Positions 45,707 through 53,521 of a DNA stretch of 60,947 nucleotides are shown one piece after another. The stretch covers positions 1 to 60,947 of the forward strand of contig JADHVL010000022.1 in assembly GCA_016784025.1 (NCBI GenBank). The letters run 5' to 3'. Numbering within the stretch: position 1 is the first letter of the stretch; every line of letters begins with the position of its first letter. This stretch comes from Fidelibacterota bacterium (GTDB lineage Bacteria > Fidelibacterota > UBA8477 > JABMPR01). The notes below the pieces were generated by a model. The model did not search any database. It had not been told where the DNA came from and was given only the letters and a program-made list of their open reading frames with translations. A program made the position numbers and the translations under genes.

Positions 45707-46468
45707 TCACGTCTCCAGGTCGGGATTCGAATCCCGACCTGGAGAGATTTCTTTCTCTTGCAAGTATTGTCGCAATATTTCCAGCTTTTCAACGGTTCCA
45801 ATGTCAATCCAGTAGGACTGGTCCATGGGGAAGGCCTTTATGTTTTCACCAGCCTGTGCGGCTTTTAAATAGACTGGAATCGTGGAGAAAGACGTCCCGA
45901 GATCATCCATATATTCAAAGATTCGAGGTGATATGATCTGAATTCCATTGAAAGCCCATTTCTCATAGCTGCTGGAGCTCCATGAGATCTTCTCGCCCGT
46001 TTTCCAGTTTTCCCAGCCACATAAATTGTCGTTTTGATCAAATCTCAAATAGCGTGAGGTTTCACGGTTGGCTACAGCCAGTGTGGCCAGCCTTTGAGAC
46101 TCATTGTGGGCAGATATTAGTGTCTTCAAATCCAGATCTGTATAAATATCACTATTGCAGACCAGGAAATCGTCCTCATTCTTAAAATGCTCTGAAGCAT
46201 ACAATAATCCACCACCCTGACCCAACAAATCTTGCTCTTCAGAGATATGGATGGTTAAACCAAAGTCTTTGGATCGGATAAATTCAATAACCTGTTCAGC
46301 AAAATGATGAACATTTATCACCAGAGTATCCACGCCGGCTGCTTTGAGCTTGGAGATATTATGCTCTAAAAGGGTCTTGTTACCGACAGTAACCAGACAT
46401 TTGGGATGTCTATCGGTGAGGGGTGCCAGTCGGGTACCCCGGCCGGCAGCAAAAAGCATGGCCTTCAA
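45707..46468 (-). CDS. Sugar-1-phosphate nucleotidyltransferase, MurU-like
   Basis: This 253-residue protein has the NTP-transferase signature (LFAAGRGTRLAPLTDRHPK) and metal-site segments such as FLVCNSDIYTDLDL. By its neighbour it resembles MurU, N-acetylmuramate alpha-1-phosphate uridylyltransferase. Its last 11 codons lie within the palindromic repeat at 45713-45744, so the natural C-terminus may have been extended by a repeat insertion. Confidence 0.8.
   Translation of the reverse strand: MKAMLFAAGRGTRLAPLTDRHPKCLVTVGNKTLLEHNISKLKAAGVDTLVINVHHFAEQVIEFIRSKDFGLTIHISEEQDLLGQGGGLLYASEHFKNEDDFLVCNSDIYTDLDLKTLISAHNESQRLATLAVANRETSRYLRFDQNDNLCGWENWKTGEKISWSSSSYEKWAFNGIQIISPRIFEYMDDLGTSFSTIPVYLKAAQAGENIKAFPMDQSYWIDIGTVEKLEILRQYLQEKEISPGRDSNPDLET
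45713..45744. repeat. Perfect 32-bp palindrome with GGATTCGAATCC core
   Basis: CTCCAGGTCGGGATTC (45713-45728) is followed directly by its exact reverse complement (45729-45744). It shares the 12-base core with 40781-40800 and lies inside the 3' coding end of the nucleotidyltransferase gene. Confidence 0.8.
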
Positions 46469-46644
46469 GCAAGACTCCAGGAGATCAACGCCTTAGGCTT
46501 GTTGTTTTGAGCCTTGCCTTGTGTCAGGCTGAGCTTGCCTGCCAAACCGTAGCTAAATCCCGCCAACAGCGACGGGTGAACCCTAGACTGATCGAAGTAT
46601 AGACACATGTTGTCCATAACAGACTCCATTAATAAATACCTGTA

Positions 46645-46676
46645 CATTTCGACTCCGCTCAATGTGACGATCTGAG
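46645..46676. repeat. Dispersed palindromic repeat, copy 2 (half)
   Basis: CATTTCGACTCCGCTCAATG and following TGACGATCTGAG match one arm of the element at 48147-48233. The rest of 46469-46706 holds no convincing gene. Confidence 0.55.
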
Positions 46677-46706
46677 TGATCTCACTAGTTGTGGAAGATA
46701 CGCTCG

Positions 46707-48122
46707 CTATTCCAACTCCCGATGATGAAGTACCACATCAATATCGTGGGTCTCTTTCAAGTGGGCAGCCAGCCTGTTGGCAGAATGCACGGACCGATGT
46801 TGTCCACCTGTGCATCCAAATGAGATCATCAAATCAGTAAAATTCTGTTCTTCATAGCTGGTAACAGCGGCATCCACCATGGTAAACATGCGTTTCAACC
46901 AGCGATCCATATCAGGCTTAACTGCAAACCAGTCAATAACTTCCTGATCATTGGCAGACAATTTTTTATAAGCTATTTCCCGCCCTGGATTGGGGAGAAA
47001 ACGACAATCAAAAACAAAGCCACCCCCATGACCTCGATCATCAACAGGAACCCCGTTTTTGTATGAAAAACTGGAGATACGTACCTTGAGCCGCAAGTTT
47101 GCTTTGCCGAATTCTCTCAGGGCTGATGATTGAATAAGCTGCTGAAAGACATCCATCATGACCGGGATGTCAATAGGCAGGTCTACTTTGCGAACCAAAT
47201 ATTCAAGATTTCTTATGGCGTAGGGAATGCTCTGCAGGAAGTGGGTTTTACGTTCATAAAAGCCCCGATATCCATAAGCTCCCATGGCCTGCATAATGCG
47301 GATAAACACGAAGGCATAATAATGCTTCGTAAAAGCTTCCCGATCTATTGGCATTAATTCAGATACGGCATTCAAATAGTGATCAAGAAGATGCTCTCTC
47401 ACTTCAAAGGGTAGATCTGCTTTGGCGTCAAAAAGTAGCGAGGCAATATCATACTGGAGAGCTCCCTTGCGACCTCCCTGATAATCAATAAACCAGGGCT
47501 TGCCGTCCTTGAGCATAATGTTTCTGGATTGAAAATCACGATATAGAAAGTGGTTTCCATCGGCCAGAAGTAGAAAATCGGTGAAGGTCTGAAAATCCTG
47601 CTCTAGTTTTTGCTCATTAAAGCGGATGTGGGCTAGTTTGAGAAAATAATATTTAAAATAATTCAGATCCCACATCATGGACTGACGATCAAAACTATGA
47701 TGGGGATAGGACTTGCTGTAATCCAGGCCCTGACCGCCTTTAATTTGAAATTGAGGCAAAAGCTCTACGACCTGCTCGTAGGTTTTAAGCAGTCTTTCCG
47801 GAAAGTCCTTACGTCCCTCGCGTACTTCCAGCAGATAGTCAAAAAGCGTGACATCACCGAGATCCTGCTGAAGATAAATATGCTGGTCCAGATCTTCGGC
47901 ATAAATTTCTGGTACGGTTAGATCTTTTGCGAGAAAGTGCCTGGAGAATGTTACAAAGGCATCGTTTTCAAGTCGATCCAGATTTTTTGCACCAATCACA
48001 GAGCGTTTGTCATTGCTCAGACGAAAGTATTCGCGATTGGAACCATGGGCTGGCAGTGGACTCAGATTTGCGACATCTTCCTTGAAATGATCTTCAAACA
48101 GCTTTTTTAGTTTTTCAGGCAT
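46707..48122 (-). CDS. Sugar kinase (AmgK-like) fused to RapZ C-terminal domain
   Basis: This 471-residue protein has an N-terminal aminoglycoside phosphotransferase-like kinase with the catalytic loop LYRDFQSRNIML and the metal-binding FIDYQGG (residues about 190-230). From about 335 it has a RapZ C-terminal domain: SFSYKNGVPVDDRGHGGG and ISFGCTGGQHRSV. AmgK phosphorylates cell-wall amino sugars at the anomeric position; RapZ is known as a glucosamine-6-phosphate sensor and RNase adapter in enterobacteria. The fusion joins both ideas, with the MurU-like gene next. Confidence 0.88.
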   Translation of the reverse strand: MPEKLKKLFEDHFKEDVANLSPLPAHGSNREYFRLSNDKRSVIGAKNLDRLENDAFVTFSRHFLAKDLTVPEIYAEDLDQHIYLQQDLGDVTLFDYLLEVREGRKDFPERLLKTYEQVVELLPQFQIKGGQGLDYSKSYPHHSFDRQSMMWDLNYFKYYFLKLAHIRFNEQKLEQDFQTFTDFLLLADGNHFLYRDFQSRNIMLKDGKPWFIDYQGGRKGALQYDIASLLFDAKADLPFEVREHLLDHYLNAVSELMPIDREAFTKHYYAFVFIRIMQAMGAYGYRGFYERKTHFLQSIPYAIRNLEYLVRKVDLPIDIPVMMDVFQQLIQSSALREFGKANLRLKVRISSFSYKNGVPVDDRGHGGGFVFDCRFLPNPGREIAYKKLSANDQEVIDWFAVKPDMDRWLKRMFTMVDAAVTSYEEQNFTDLMISFGCTGGQHRSVHSANRLAAHLKETHDIDVVLHHRELE

Positions 48123-48146
48123 AGTTTCTCTCTTGTTTGATCATTC

Positions 48147-48233
48147 GTCATCCCGAGCGGAGTCGAGGGATATGGAACTAACTTCAAGTTTTTTCAATAG
48201 TCTTTCGCACCTCGACTCCGCTCGGTGTGACGA
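48147..48233. repeat. Dispersed palindromic repeat, copy 3 (both arms)
   Basis: The left arm CGTCATCCCGAGCGGAGTCG (48147 onward, to GAGGG at about 48170) and the right arm CACCTCGACTCCGCTCGGTG (from 48208) are imperfect reverse complements about 37 bases apart. Related half-elements lie at 43538-43600 and 46645-46676. They could fold as hairpins in transcripts or be a small non-autonomous element. Confidence 0.7.
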
Positions 48234-48248
48234 GACTAAATGAGCAGT

Positions 48249-48818
48249 CTAGATGTTCTTCATGCTAATGATACTGAGAAATTCGGCTCTAGTTTCAGCT
48301 TCATCGTGAAATTCACCTAACATGGCTGAAGTGGTGGCAAAAGAATTTTGTTTTTCCACGCCTCGCATCTGCATACAGAGGTGACGACCCTCCAACACCA
48401 CGGCCACACCAGCAGGGTCTAATAATTCGTTCAGGGCTTCGGCTACCTGGTGGGTGATACGCTCCTGGATTTGAAGCCGACGGGCGTACATCTCAATGAT
48501 TCTGGGGATTTTTGACAAGCCAATCACCTTTCCACGAGGAATATAGGCCACATGAGCCTTGCCAAAAAAGGGCAGCATGTGGTGTTCACACATGCTAAAA
48601 AATTCGATATCCCTGACGACCACCATTTCAGAGCACTTGTCTTCAAAAATGGCATCATTTAAAACATCATTGAGGTTTTGCTCATATCCCCTGGCAATAT
48701 ATTTCCAGGCTTTGGCAACCCGGTGAGGGGTCCGAACCAAACCCTCGCGTTCCGGGTCTTCCCCAATCTCAGATAAGAGACTGTGGGTTAAATCTTCAAT
48801 TTTTTGTAAGTCTACCAT
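48249..48818 (-). CDS. folE: GTP cyclohydrolase I
   Basis: This 189-residue enzyme has FolE signatures: zinc ligands in [20 protein letters not shown] and in HLCMQMRG, and the GLSKIPRI region. It makes dihydroneopterin triphosphate from GTP, the first step of folate and, via QueD, of queuosine precursors. It is followed on the same transcript by unrelated genes; upstream come a queuosine-precursor transporter and a QueD-like gene. Confidence 0.95.
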   Translation of the reverse strand: MVDLQKIEDLTHSLLSEIGEDPEREGLVRTPHRVAKAWKYIARGYEQNLNDVLNDAIFEDKCSEMVVVRDIEFFSMCEHHMLPFFGKAHVAYIPRGKVIGLSKIPRIIEMYARRLQIQERITHQVAEALNELLDPAGVAVVLEGRHLCMQMRGVEKQNSFATTSAMLGEFHDEAETRAEFLSIISMKNI

Positions 48819-48821
48819 GTA

Positions 48822-49625
48822 TTACTCCTGTCCAGGGGACAATTTTTCAGTTTCAAAATCAGCTAGAGGATCAATCTCCAGATAGCGTGAAAGATAGTGT
48901 ACGCCGACGTAAAAAGGACCGGTATCCACCAGAGCGACAATCAATTTAAAGGTATAGCCAGAAATGATAAACACCAGCAACTGATTAAAGATGGGTTTTG
49001 CCAGATCTACAGGTAAGGCCTTGGCGTAATAGTGTGTCACCAGAATGACTGCCACCGTATCTACCAGCTGGCTCACCAGAGTAGATCCATTATTTCTCAA
49101 CCAGAGATGTTTTCCTTTGGTGAGGGTTTTCCAGAAATGGAACATATAGACATCCACAAACTGAGCCGCCAGATAGGCAATCATGGATGCTGTTACCGCA
49201 CCAAAGGTCAGGGCTCGAACCTCGTAAAATATCGGCAGACGGCCTGCTACATCTCGAGCAATTTCTCCTGTGGTAGTCAACGTTTCAAAGCCTGGCATTA
49301 CCCCACCGAGCCACATGACAAACATGACCCACAGGTTGAGAATCAGACCTACAAAAACTACAAAGTTGGCCCGCTTGCGACCATATAGCTCACTGATGAG
49401 ATCGGTTGCTAAAAAGGTTATTGGATAAGGCAATACACCAACAGCCACGGCAAAAACAACCTCACCGTAACCATCAAAACTCATTGTAAATAGCTTAATG
49501 AAACGGCTGATACCCAGAATATTGAGCATGGCCAAAGTCCCTAGAAAGAGACCTGCCAAAATGAGAAAAACCCGTTCTCTTCTTTGAATAATTTCAGGCG
49601 AGGGGTTTGAATTATATACCATCAT
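48822..49625 (-). CDS. Queuosine precursor transporter, YhhQ/VUT family
   Basis: This 267-residue inner-membrane protein has about six to seven hydrophobic segments and the VUT/YhhQ marks: ATDLISELYGRKRANFVVFVG and the FWKTLTKGKHLWLRNN..STLVSQ segment with a charged motif inside the membrane. It is predicted to import preQ0 or preQ1. The gene lies between folE and the QueD-like gene, with three bases to folE. Confidence 0.85.
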   Translation of the reverse strand: MMVYNSNPSPEIIQRRERVFLILAGLFLGTLAMLNILGISRFIKLFTMSFDGYGEVVFAVAVGVLPYPITFLATDLISELYGRKRANFVVFVGLILNLWVMFVMWLGGVMPGFETLTTTGEIARDVAGRLPIFYEVRALTFGAVTASMIAYLAAQFVDVYMFHFWKTLTKGKHLWLRNNGSTLVSQLVDTVAVILVTHYYAKALPVDLAKPIFNQLLVFIISGYTFKLIVALVDTGPFYVGVHYLSRYLEIDPLADFETEKLSPGQE

Positions 49626-49680
49626 ATATCATCCTTTTGAGGGGACTAAAATACACGCCGTAAGGAGTGTGAGTCGATTG

Positions 49681-50085
49681 TTATTCAGGACCGTAATAGT
49701 CCGTGTATATGGTTGGTGTTTCCTGGAGCCGAATACGATGCAGTTTTCCATCTTTTAGATGGCTGGCTATCTGATCCCACATCCAGACCACCATGTTTTC
49801 AGTTGAGGGTTGCCGGTCTTTAAACCAGGGGACATCAATTTCTATCTGGGAATGATCGACCTGCTTGATAACATGCTCCTTCACTACCTGTTTGAGATGC
49901 CCAAGATCCACAAGAAATCCCGTCGCAGGATTTACAGTTCCTGTCACCGAAACCGTCAACTCATAGTTATGCCCATGGATATTGAGGTCTTCGCCAAAAG
50001 CGGCCAGATTCTCTGTTTCGCTGAGAGCTGGATTTCCGTAACGATGGGCGGCACAGAAATGAAAAACTTTATTTAAAACGATCAT
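49681..50085 (-). CDS. QueD/6-pyruvoyltetrahydropterin synthase-like enzyme
   Basis: This 134-residue protein is a PTPS/QueD-family enzyme: zinc histidines in FHFCAAHRYGNP and the IHGHNYELTV pair, and a final EN..V pattern. The position before HGHN that normally has the catalytic cysteine (as in KCxxxHGH) here reads FGEDLNI, with Glu/Asp and no Cys. That recalls PTPS-III proteins, which use Glu and replace dihydroneopterin aldolase in folate synthesis. FolE nearby fits both queuosine and folate roles. Confidence 0.8.
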   Translation of the reverse strand: MIVLNKVFHFCAAHRYGNPALSETENLAAFGEDLNIHGHNYELTVSVTGTVNPATGFLVDLGHLKQVVKEHVIKQVDHSQIEIDVPWFKDRQPSTENMVVWMWDQIASHLKDGKLHRIRLQETPTIYTDYYGPE

Positions 50086-50248
50086 GTCGATTCCTTTTTT
50101 ATGGCTCTGAATTTATTGTAGGTGGTCCCAATGTCAAACGCTGTGAGGGTGAGAGTTTGTGAGTTTAATGAGTTCAATGGGTTTAATGAATTGTTGGGTT
50201 GTTGAGTTATTGAGTTGCAACTCCTGACAGACTTCACCTCAAGCATTT

Positions 50249-50764
50249 CTAAAAGAAGGACTCATCCTGCCAGCGGGAGATGCGCCAGGTTCCAGCAGGA
50301 TCACCAACAAAATCAAAGACGGCATTCCCTGAAAGGAAAAATTCACCACCTATAGAAAGATCGAAAGTCTTGGTCAGACTGATTTCTCCAGTCTGAGAGG
50401 TATCTGTTGCTATGGTTGCGTTCCACACCAACGTGAAATGATCAAAGGCTCGGAAAAGTCGCCCCGTGGTGCGGAGTTCAGTATCCCTACCCCAATAATC
50501 ATAGCCACCAGCACCACCTATATCAGGGTCAAAATAGAGAAATACAAAGCTGGTATCAAAGAGCTCGCTGTAAACCAGACTGTCGCGATAGATATAGGCA
50601 TAGCGAAAATTCTGCAGCACCTCCTCTGGTGATTTCTGTTCTGTGAGGATCAGGCTCGCTTCACCTTCTAAAATACCTTCTGTGGGGGCAAACGGGTTCC
50701 AACACCCCTGTAGATAAACCAGGCTGAGTAATGCAATGAGAAGCGTCGGCTTAAATATTTTCAC
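50249..50764 (-). CDS. Lipoprotein, pair member A
   Basis: This 171-residue protein has a lipobox (YLQGC) and a mature domain with the opening SPEEVLQNFRYAYIYRDSLVYSELFD, then beta segments ending in TWRISRWQD. The fold looks like a nuclear transport factor 2-like (NTF2/SnoaL) cone, which is only an inference. It shares the SPE-VLQN opening and the SRWQD-like ending with the next gene, so they are probably paralogues. Confidence 0.65.
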   Translation of the reverse strand: MKIFKPTLLIALLSLVYLQGCWNPFAPTEGILEGEASLILTEQKSPEEVLQNFRYAYIYRDSLVYSELFDTSFVFLYFDPDIGGAGGYDYWGRDTELRTTGRLFRAFDHFTLVWNATIATDTSQTGEISLTKTFDLSIGGEFFLSGNAVFDFVGDPAGTWRISRWQDESFF

Positions 50765-50767
50765 AGC

Positions 50768-51358
50768 CTATTGTACCAGGGTTTTAAGGTCGCTCCAGCA
50801 AGGCAGCGAATCAGCTTTAAGGTCCTGCCAAATAGAAATTTCATATAACAGATCAACATTTTGAACCAGAGTCAAAGTGGCTTGACCCTTGAATTGTCTC
50901 GGCAAGATGGTTTCAGATTCTCCATATGCTAAAGTCAGATGGTAGTCTGTGATGATCTCAAAGTGGTCTTCAATAGGTAAAAAGTCTGTACGTTCCCACT
51001 CAAGACGTTGCAAACCGTCCTCGTTGAGTGTCTCGAAAAGCTTGGTAATGAAATTTTCCTCTTCCACATAGCCCCAATTGTCAAAAACTCCTGGTTGAGA
51101 GCTGGCCACACCTTGATCAGGGAAAAAAGTGAAGGTGACGCCTGTTTCGTCGGAATTTCCCAGAACATCCAAGTGATAATTCAGTTTGTGTGCAGGGAAG
51201 GCATTGGCAAGATTTTGTAGTACAATTTCTGGGGAAGTAGGAGGAACCCAGGCGTATGGATCCAGAACATCAATGGGGGGCTCTGAATCACGGGGTGTAA
51301 ATAGCTCGCATGCTCCCAGAATAAATAGAACGGCCAGTATGGAAATGATGCGTAACAT
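50768..51358 (-). CDS. Lipoprotein, pair member B
   Basis: This 196-residue protein has a lipobox (LGAC) and, after a proline-rich linker, the segment TSPEIVLQNLANAF followed by beta-rich sequence ending with YEISIWQDLK. The plan matches the neighbouring lipoprotein. It is three bases upstream of it, so both are in one transcript. Function unknown. Confidence 0.65.
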   Translation of the reverse strand: MLRIISILAVLFILGACELFTPRDSEPPIDVLDPYAWVPPTSPEIVLQNLANAFPAHKLNYHLDVLGNSDETGVTFTFFPDQGVASSQPGVFDNWGYVEEENFITKLFETLNEDGLQRLEWERTDFLPIEDHFEIITDYHLTLAYGESETILPRQFKGQATLTLVQNVDLLYEISIWQDLKADSLPCWSDLKTLVQ

Positions 51359-51406
51359 GATTTGGAAGGTACACAGCCGGCCCTGAAATGCAACCAGATA
51401 TAAAGC

Positions 51407-51430
51407 AAAGCCCGACAGAAGCCGGGCTTT
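51407..51430. terminator. Hairpin between the lipoprotein and Kelch genes
   Basis: AAAGCCCG (51407-51414) and CGGGCTTT (51423-51430) make a perfect eight-base stem with an eight-base loop; the TTTTC run on the plus side gives it a terminator-like look. It follows the Kelch gene on the minus strand. Confidence 0.6.
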
Positions 51431-51466
51431 TCAATTAAGCGTTGTGTCTTTTAAAGACGGGGCAAG

Positions 51467-52720
51467 CTAGCGCAACATGATCATCTTGCGAGACTCTATC
51501 CCACTATCCGTTTTCATTGTGTAAAGGTATTGTCCACTGGCTTGTCTAACACCTCGGGCATCCTTTCCATCCCAGATCAATTCCTGTTTTCCAGGACCGA
51601 AAACTTGATTTGACAGCTGGCGGATCAGTTCACCCTTTAGGTTGTAGATGCTCATTTCAACACTGCTTTTTTGGTGGAGAATAAAGCGAATTGATGTGCT
51701 GGGATTGAAAGGGTTGGGATAATTTTGTGAAAGCCTGCTAACCGTGGGAATCTTTAGTCCCTGTGGGGAAATTGAGACCAGGCTGCTGAGGTCAATAGTT
51801 TGACTCAGGTTGTAATATTGCCAAGAACCATTCTCGTTTGAATTCCCGGCAATTATGTAGAGCTTGTCATCAGCAATCACTGCTGAACTATGTCTGCGAC
51901 CAATAAGGTTGGATTCATATTCAACCCAACTCGCATCATTAATGGAATAGCGCATCAGCCGATTCAGGTCGGCATAATCACCAATAATATAGAGAAAGTC
52001 ATTATGTGTGACCATTCTGTTGGCACTTGTGGGATAGGGCATTGTTCCCATGGCTGTCCAGGTGTCATTGGCAATATCGTAGGTGTAGATTTCATTGCGA
52101 GTGCTGCCATCAAACCCACCCATGGTGTAAATCATATTGCCATGAAGAGTCGCTTCAGTCTGGGCTGCCAGGGGGTGATCAGCTCCCGTGCTCCAGCTGT
52201 TATTGGCGATATCATAAATATCAACACGATTACTGTACGCCCCATCATCAGAACCTGCGATCATATAAATTTTGCCTTCATATAGAGCGGAACCAGCATT
52301 GCGGTGGTGAGCTGGCATGGGTTCCAAAAGCGATACCGTGCGGGTCGCAGGATCAAAGACCTCCACAGCTAGTGGGTCTCCACCGCCGCCACCAAGGAGA
52401 TAAACTTTTCCATCATATGAGTGAGCGTTGCCATAAAAACGATAGAGGGTAGTGGTGGCATCTACTGTCCAGTATGTATCTGTCAGGGCTCGATATTCAA
52501 CAAAGGATTGGTCCCAACGATTGGCACCAAAAGGTGTTCCGTAGTAGAACCGTCCTCCGAAATGCCATAATGTGTCATTTACCAGGACTGTCCGCTGACC
52601 AAAGGAACCATAGTTAACGGTGGCGCCCCAATCCAGAGTGAGTGAATCTTGTGTGACCTGTGCCGACAGAGGAAAACTGATCAACAGAAACATCATCATG
52701 ATTAAAAACTTTTTTTTCAT
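51467..52720 (-). CDS. Secreted Kelch-repeat protein with type IX sorting tail
   Basis: This 417-residue protein has a signal peptide (to about residue 20) and about five Kelch repeats of about 50 residues (YLLGGGGGDPL, IYMIAGSDDG, IYTMGGFDG, LYIIGDYAD, LYIIAGNSN), forming a beta-propeller. It ends in a type A sorting domain with QNYPNPFNPST and SGQYLYTMK. It should be displayed on the cell surface or released. Ligand unknown. Confidence 0.88.
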   Translation of the reverse strand: MKKKFLIMMMFLLISFPLSAQVTQDSLTLDWGATVNYGSFGQRTVLVNDTLWHFGGRFYYGTPFGANRWDQSFVEYRALTDTYWTVDATTTLYRFYGNAHSYDGKVYLLGGGGGDPLAVEVFDPATRTVSLLEPMPAHHRNAGSALYEGKIYMIAGSDDGAYSNRVDIYDIANNSWSTGADHPLAAQTEATLHGNMIYTMGGFDGSTRNEIYTYDIANDTWTAMGTMPYPTSANRMVTHNDFLYIIGDYADLNRLMRYSINDASWVEYESNLIGRRHSSAVIADDKLYIIAGNSNENGSWQYYNLSQTIDLSSLVSISPQGLKIPTVSRLSQNYPNPFNPSTSIRFILHQKSSVEMSIYNLKGELIRQLSNQVFGPGKQELIWDGKDARGVRQASGQYLYTMKTDSGIESRKMIMLR

Positions 52721-52867
52721 TGGCAGGCTCCTTTAATACAATTGATTAATTGTGATAGATTTCATCACAATGTAGTTGAGTTTTGCTCTGGAATGAGAAT
52801 CTTTTTATGCTGAGAGGACGTCTGAAATAGGGCTGTGGTGAATAAGGGGGGCGATTAAGTTGGGATC

Positions 52868-53500
52868 ATGAGAATTTTCGCCTGTATGGCCACCTCCGTG
52901 GATGGGAAGATCGGTCCTGCCAATGTTGACCATTTTGTGGCCATCGGTTCACGCTATGATATGGAAAAGCTTATTTCGCTCAGGGATGATGCTGATGGAA
53001 TCCTCTTTGGGGCCAGCACCTTCAGAACCTGGCCTAAAGTCCATCATGGGAATGATCCAAAACGGCATGTACATCACTTTATTATGAGTCGTAGCCTCGA
53101 TCTGGATTTTCAGGCTGAACTGTTTCAATATCCTGAAATCCCCATCACCATATTTTCCGGATCAGAAAAAACCACCCCGAGTCAGATCCCGCCTGATCAT
53201 GTAGAGATTGTTTCCATTCCAGACCAGCCTGGCCAAATTGATCTTATCCTCAAGCATATCGCCCGATGTGGTGTTGAATCTCTACTTGTAGAAGGTGGTG
53301 GACATATCCTTCACAAATTTATATCAGCCCAGGTTCTGAATGAACTCTATCTAACCATGGTACCTATAGTGATTGGCAACGAGAGGGCTCCCGCTTTGTT
53401 GGGTGGACAACGTCTGACAGCACCACCTCAGATAAAAATCCGCAATAGCAGGCAGGTTAAGGATGAAACCTTTCTCCATCTCGAATTCAAGTACACTTAA
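52868..53500 (+). CDS. RibD C-terminal/dihydrofolate reductase-like protein
   Basis: This 210-residue protein has the RibD reductase fold: the opening FACMATSVDGKIG, an SLLVEGGG strand-loop near residue 145, and the LTMVPIVIG segment. RibD domains reduce a riboflavin intermediate with NADPH; stand-alone relatives exist with unknown substrates. It is a lone plus-strand gene between minus-strand genes. Confidence 0.82.
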   Translation: MRIFACMATSVDGKIGPANVDHFVAIGSRYDMEKLISLRDDADGILFGASTFRTWPKVHHGNDPKRHVHHFIMSRSLDLDFQAELFQYPEIPITIFSGSEKTTPSQIPPDHVEIVSIPDQPGQIDLILKHIARCGVESLLVEGGGHILHKFISAQVLNELYLTMVPIVIGNERAPALLGGQRLTAPPQIKIRNSRQVKDETFLHLEFKYT

Positions 53501-53521
53501 TATCCTGGATTGATTCCTTCC

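Noticed and set aside
40781..45744. Possible tRNA T-arms (GATTCGAATC)
   Set aside because: Both copies are fully symmetric palindromes without D-arm, anticodon or acceptor sequence around them.
46465..46662. 65-codon minus-strand frame upstream of the nucleotidyltransferase gene
   Set aside because: It is largely made by repeat sequence (46645-46676), ends in low-complexity text and matches no family. Its stop overlaps the next ATG, probably by chance.
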